This document shows positions 45,364 through 48,789 of a stretch of DNA of 48,789 bases, one piece after another (position 1 is the first letter of the stretch; every line of letters starts with the position of its first letter). The notes under the pieces were generated by a model. It saw only the letters and a list, made by a program, of their open reading frames with translations, did no database searches and was not told the origin of the DNA. The stretch covers positions 1-48,789 of the forward strand of contig NZ_DATCTO010000102.1 in the NCBI RefSeq assembly GCF_036567905.1. The letters run 5' to 3'. Origin of the DNA: Candidatus Binatus sp. GTDB lineage: Bacteria; Desulfobacterota; Binatia; Binatales; Binataceae. Position numbers and translations under genes: made by a program.

Positions 45364-45443
45364 GCAAAGAGGATTACGCGCGGCGAGCGCCGCGTCCAGT
45401 TGACGGCGATGGGAGCGTCAACAGGCGCGGGCGAAATCAGACT

Positions 45444-46835
45444 TCAGACTTCGATCGTTTCCCACTTGCCGGTCTGGAAGCGCCAGACCTTCACCGTCGA
45501 GCGAACGACGTAGTCGGCAAGCAGAGACCACCAGATCCAGATGATACTGCCGCCGTGGGACCAAATGAGAATCGTGAGGAAGAGCCTCATTCCGTAAAAG
45601 CCCGCCAGCGAACCGTAAAGGGGAAAGCGCGAATCGCCCGCGCCGCGCAGGGCCCCGGTGATCGTCCAATCGATCGCCATCAGCGGTTGCGCGGCCGCGA
45701 GTGCGTACATGAACTGTACCGTGTAGCCGATGACCTGTTTGTCGTCGATGAAGAGCGCCGCGATCTGATGGGCAAAGACGATAAACAGCAGGCCCATAGC
45801 GGTCATCAGCACAATCGCCATACCGGTCGATTCCCATCCGGCCTTGCGCGAGAACTTCGGGTCGCCCGCGCCGAGGCCCTGACCGACAAGAGTCGCCGAG
45901 GCGGCCGAGAATCCGAAGCCGGGCAGAAACGACAGCGCCAGGATTCGTACGCCGATGAAATATGCGGCGATTTCCTTGACGCCGTAACGCGCGACGAATC
46001 CGACATAGGCGACGAAGCCGAACTGGATCAGTAATTGTTCGATGGCGGCGGGATTGCCCACACTAAGGATTCGCCGGCCGAGGCCGAGGTCGGGCCACAG
46101 CCCCTTCCATCGGAAGTTGAGCACCATCCCGTCGATCGAGAGCGCGTAGAAGAACAAAATCCCGCCGAAGGCGATCGCGAGCAATGTCGCCACAGCCGAG
46201 CCGTCCACGCCGAGCGCGGGAAATCCGAGCTTGCCGAAGATGAGCACGTAGTTGAGAAAGATTGCGAGCACGTCGATGATACCGCCGATCCACAGCGGCG
46301 TGCGCATGTCACCGGCGCCGCGCAACGCCGCCGCGCACATCAGAAAGATTCCCTGGAACGGCTCCGACAGCATCACGACCTGCAGGTAACGCGCACCCAT
46401 GTCGGCCATCTCGCCCTTGACCTGGAACAACCCCATCAGCGGACGGGCGAAAATGATTACGGGAATCGCGATGATCGTCGAAACCAATACGCCGAAAACG
46501 ACGGACTGCTTGAGCACTTCCTCGGCGTTGTCCCGATCGTTCGCACCGATATAACGCGCGACCAGCGCGACAGTGCCGGTGCCGACCGCCGCAATGCCGG
46601 CGCGCACCGCACCCAGGATTTGCATGGCGAGCCCGACTGCACCGACCGCGTTCGCCCCGAGCCGTCCCACCATCAGCATCGAAGAAAGACCGAGAATCGA
46701 ATCGAGTCCGAACGACAGAATGACGGGCCACGCGAGCGCCCATACCTCGAAGCGGATCCGCTCGATCGGTGGCAGGGTCATCGCCCCCCTGCTCTGCGCA
46801 CCGACTTCGGGAACCGACTCGAGAAATTCGGACAT
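45444..46835 (-). CDS. MATE-family efflux transporter
   Basis: A 463-residue polytopic protein with twelve predicted helices in two similar halves. Characteristic segments are PVILSFGLDSILGLSSMLMVGRL (first helix region), AALRGAGDMRTPLWIGGIID and its counterpart ITGALRGAGDSRFPLYGSLA in the second half, an internal repeat that supports the MATE call. It may export drugs or small cationic compounds using Na+ or H+. The N-terminal 20 residues before the first helix are longer than usual. Alternative MATE-like lipid flippases cannot be excluded. Confidence 0.9.
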   Translation of the reverse strand: MSEFLESVPEVGAQSRGAMTLPPIERIRFEVWALAWPVILSFGLDSILGLSSMLMVGRLGANAVGAVGLAMQILGAVRAGIAAVGTGTVALVARYIGANDRDNAEEVLKQSVVFGVLVSTIIAIPVIIFARPLMGLFQVKGEMADMGARYLQVVMLSEPFQGIFLMCAAALRGAGDMRTPLWIGGIIDVLAIFLNYVLIFGKLGFPALGVDGSAVATLLAIAFGGILFFYALSIDGMVLNFRWKGLWPDLGLGRRILSVGNPAAIEQLLIQFGFVAYVGFVARYGVKEIAAYFIGVRILALSFLPGFGFSAASATLVGQGLGAGDPKFSRKAGWESTGMAIVLMTAMGLLFIVFAHQIAALFIDDKQVIGYTVQFMYALAAAQPLMAIDWTITGALRGAGDSRFPLYGSLAGFYGMRLFLTILIWSHGGSIIWIWWSLLADYVVRSTVKVWRFQTGKWETIEV

Positions 46836-46976
46836 GATTGTGAACAGTTACGCCAGCACGAGGCGTGTTAGTCAATGGACTGCGCGCGGCGGCGGCCGGC
46901 AAGCGCGAGCAGAGGAAGATCGTGCGCGCGCGCAAAATCCGCTATATCTCGCGCAGGGGCGGACAAGGAAATCCTG

Positions 46977-48470
46977 ATGACCGAAGCCGGGTCTGCGACA
47001 ATCGAATCGTTGTCAGGCGATAGGCCGTCGCGCCGGCCGCTTGAAATTTTCGCGGCGATCTTCGTCGTCGCCGGATTGATCTACTCGTCTCATCTTGGCG
47101 CCAACGCGCTCGGCGCGAGCGAGGCCTACAGCGCTTGGGCGGCGGCAAAGCCGGGAGTCGGCGCGATCGTTCGGACGCCGGTGCTGCACGATCCCGGCAA
47201 GCAGGTCTTTTACTACGTCGTGCTGCATTACTACACGCAGATATTCGGGCTGAGTGAAATTTCGCTGCGCTCGATGTCGGTGATCTTTTCGCTGGTGACG
47301 CTCGCGCTGGTGTTCGCGCTCGGCTGCGAAATGTTCGACAAAAGCACGGCGCTCGCGGCGGCCGCGATGTGGGCATTCAACCCGCTCGCGGTGGTGTTCG
47401 CGCACACGGCGCGAATGTACCCGATGCTCATCGCGATCGCGCTCGCGCATCTGCTGACGCTGCTGCGAGTGCGGTCCCGACCCGGCATCATCGGCGGCAT
47501 CGGCTGCGGAATATTGGGCGCCGCGATGGCTTACACGCATCTGGCCGGGCTCCTGATTCTCGGTGCGGAAGCCGCGATCCTGCTGCGCGATCTCTCGCGC
47601 GGCAGACGCGATACGATCGCGTGGCTGGCGATAGCGCTCGCGATTGTCCTGTTCCTTCCCTACCTGCCCGTCGCGATTGGACAAAGTCAGCAAATGATTT
47701 ATGGGCATTGGTTGGACTATCTGGGGCCGCCCTACAACTATCCGCTGGCGGCCAAACTGGCGGCAGGGCTGGTCGCGGCTGGAGTGACATGCTGGCTGGT
47801 ATTGGGCCGCACAGTGGAACGAGACGGCAACGAACCGATTCGAGTGCTCGCGGCGTGGATCGGACTGCCGGCGCTGGCATTCATCGTCGGGTCGGTAATC
47901 CTGCATCCGATGTTCAATCCGCGCTACCTTTCGCCGGGGATCGCGGCGTCGCCGTTGTTGATTGCCGCGGTCATCGGCGCGTGGAGCGCCAAGTGGCGCA
48001 ATCTGCTGGCGGCAGGCTTCGTCGTGGCATGCTTGATCATGCTGCCGTTTGCGCGGTCCAAGCCGCCGCCGTGGCGGGATTTGGCCGGGCAAGTCGCCGG
48101 CGGCGGCGCGTCGGAACCGGTCTTCTTTGAATCGGGGTTCGTATCGAACGCAAGCACGGCGAACGTCCCCAATGGCGGATTTCCATTTGGCTATTACTCA
48201 GTTCCGTTCGATTACTACTTTCGCGGCGCCAATCCGCGAATAGCTATTCCGGGATTTGATGCTGCGGCCGCGCGAATGACTATTGAGGAGCGGGTTTCAT
48301 CGGCCGGCGGTGGATGGCTGGTCAGTTGGAAGGATAGCAACGCGGTCAAGTCCGAACTCCCCGACCCAAAGCGCTTCACAGTGGTCGAGAAATTCCGCGG
48401 CGACCATCTCACGTTCTACCGGATCACGCCGTCCGGCAGGGGTGTGCCAGTGGCGCGTCCCGCGAAATAA
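46977..48470 (+). CDS. GT39-type membrane glycosyltransferase (second GT-C gene)
   Basis: A 497-residue polytopic protein with a first loop containing the acidic pattern GANALGASEAYSAWAAAK and a HTARMYPM segment, followed by about nine further helices and a soluble C-terminal domain (FFESGFVSNASTANV, DHLTFYRITPSG). This agrees with the dolichyl-phosphate-mannose:protein/PMT_2 group that uses polyprenyl-linked sugars. The start ATG 46977 follows AAGGAA. The reading frame open to 46875 is not needed. The stop codon lies inside a dispersed repeat copy, so the last residues (ARPAK) come from repeat DNA. Acceptor is unknown. Confidence 0.8.
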   Translation: MTEAGSATIESLSGDRPSRRPLEIFAAIFVVAGLIYSSHLGANALGASEAYSAWAAAKPGVGAIVRTPVLHDPGKQVFYYVVLHYYTQIFGLSEISLRSMSVIFSLVTLALVFALGCEMFDKSTALAAAAMWAFNPLAVVFAHTARMYPMLIAIALAHLLTLLRVRSRPGIIGGIGCGILGAAMAYTHLAGLLILGAEAAILLRDLSRGRRDTIAWLAIALAIVLFLPYLPVAIGQSQQMIYGHWLDYLGPPYNYPLAAKLAAGLVAAGVTCWLVLGRTVERDGNEPIRVLAAWIGLPALAFIVGSVILHPMFNPRYLSPGIAASPLLIAAVIGAWSAKWRNLLAAGFVVACLIMLPFARSKPPPWRDLAGQVAGGGASEPVFFESGFVSNASTANVPNGGFPFGYYSVPFDYYFRGANPRIAIPGFDAAAARMTIEERVSSAGGGWLVSWKDSNAVKSELPDPKRFTVVEKFRGDHLTFYRITPSGRGVPVARPAK

Positions 48471-48618
48471 GGCGACGGGGTGGACAGGATGAGGCAAGAA
48501 TCACCTGCGCGGTGGGCGGTCGCGGCGGCGACGGCGCAGGGTTAAGGCTGCGCGACGGGGGCGCAAGGTAAATCGCGAGATACGCGCGAGCCGCGTCTCT
48601 CGCTCTCGGCCGTGGGAG
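48464..48618 (+). repeat. Dispersed repeat, copy 2 (about 155 bp)
   Basis: Plus-strand match to the 23343-23492 element. It begins with GAAATAAGGCGACGGGGT and includes the stop codon of the preceding gene (48468-48470), then AGAATCACCTGCGCGGTGGG, TCGCGGCGGCGACGGCGCA, TAAATCGCGAGATACGCGC and CTCTCGGCC. Compared with copy 1 it lacks one insertion of about 25 bases and carries another of similar size. Both insertions contain GCGACGGGGGCGC. Confidence 0.85.
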
Positions 48619-48627
48619 CAGGGCTGA

Positions 48628-48655
48628 GCAGGGCTGAGCCCTGCGCCCAGTATTA
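48628..48655. repeat. Hairpin repeat, second copy of the GCAGGGC palindrome
   Basis: GCAGGGC/GCCCTGC with a TGA loop, followed by GCCCAGTATTA. It matches 23120-23147 with two mismatches over 28 bases. A partial tandem duplicate (GCAGGGCTGA) precedes it at 48618-48627. The hairpin is not followed by a T tract. Confidence 0.7.
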
Positions 48656-48710
48656 TTGAGCTTCGCGTAATATAGTGACATTGCTGTGATTTTCTGTTAG
48701 GCTACAGGGC

Positions 48711-48789
48711 ATGGGATTTCCAGCAGGGGTAGTCAGGGACTTCGACAGATTGGAACGGCGGCGGATGCGCGCGGCGAGTTTACTTGCGA
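48711..48789 (+). mobile_element. N-terminus of a probable IS630-family transposase, cut by the window edge
   Basis: An open frame begins at ATG 48711 (MGFPAGVVRDFDRLERRRMR) and runs off the window. The LERRRMRAASLL pattern resembles the N-terminal helix before the HTH in IS630-type transposases, where it leads into a QAEVARRLGVSRQ region that would lie beyond the edge. Upstream DNA (48655-48710) is AT-rich, unlike its surroundings. The call rests on about 26 residues and needs the flanking sequence. Confidence 0.45.

Overview
The window is GC-rich, densely packed bacterial chromosome, roughly 48 kb of mostly housekeeping genes. An LptD homologue, lipobox proteins and ArnB-like sugar genes indicate a Gram-negative cell with an outer membrane and LPS. 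The gene mix (full-length trp operon fused to accD, folC and lptD; acyl-CoA dehydrogenase with an ACAD10/11-type phosphotransferase; methylmalonyl-CoA epimerase; Gld-type ABC operon) fits a deltaproteobacterial or Binatota-like soil lineage. That placement is inferred from gene content only. No rRNA, tRNA or CRISPR array was seen.

Layout. 1-7.2 kb: the 3' part of a UvrD/PcrA helicase, a LysM L,D-transpeptidase, and a sugar locus made of a membrane GT-C glycosyltransferase, an ArnB-like aminotransferase and a UDP-glucuronate decarboxylase. 7.3-14 kb: a lipoprotein, an acyl-CoA dehydrogenase, an ABM-domain protein, then a tight three-gene unit (DegT aminotransferase, ceramidase-like hydrolase, rhodanese/CBS-like protein), followed by a GNAT, a ferredoxin and acpS. 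14-18.6 kb: a four-gene Gld-type ABC operon on the minus strand. 18.7-23.1 kb: polA, then an ECF sigma factor, its anti-sigma factor and a secreted protein. 23.1-23.5 kb: a non-coding block of hairpins and a dispersed repeat. 23.5-26.3 kb: Nudix hydrolase, phosphotransferase and a UbiA-family transferase.

26.3-41 kb is one minus-strand biosynthetic stretch, read in the order argS, SPOR protein, then trp leader, trpE-G-D-C-F-B-A, accD, an orphan gene between two repeat copies, folC, lptD. Most trp junctions overlap or nearly touch. In front of trpE is a complete attenuator that the long ORFs do not show: a 26-codon leader peptide containing Trp-Trp-Arg-Trp, a GC hairpin with a T tract, and a TTGACA promoter only a few bases from the leader start codon. 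41-48.5 kb carries methylmalonyl-CoA epimerase, a hypothetical protein, a small lipoprotein, a Yip1-like membrane protein, RecD2, a MATE exporter and a second GT39-type glycosyltransferase. The window ends in a second copy of the 23.4-kb repeat and the start of a probable IS630-type transposase.

I found no clearly new defence or catalytic system. The strongest unannotated signals are the trp attenuator with a probably leaderless leader peptide, the roughly 150-bp repeat found twice at gene 3' ends, and the repeat-flanked orphan gene inside the accD-folC interval.
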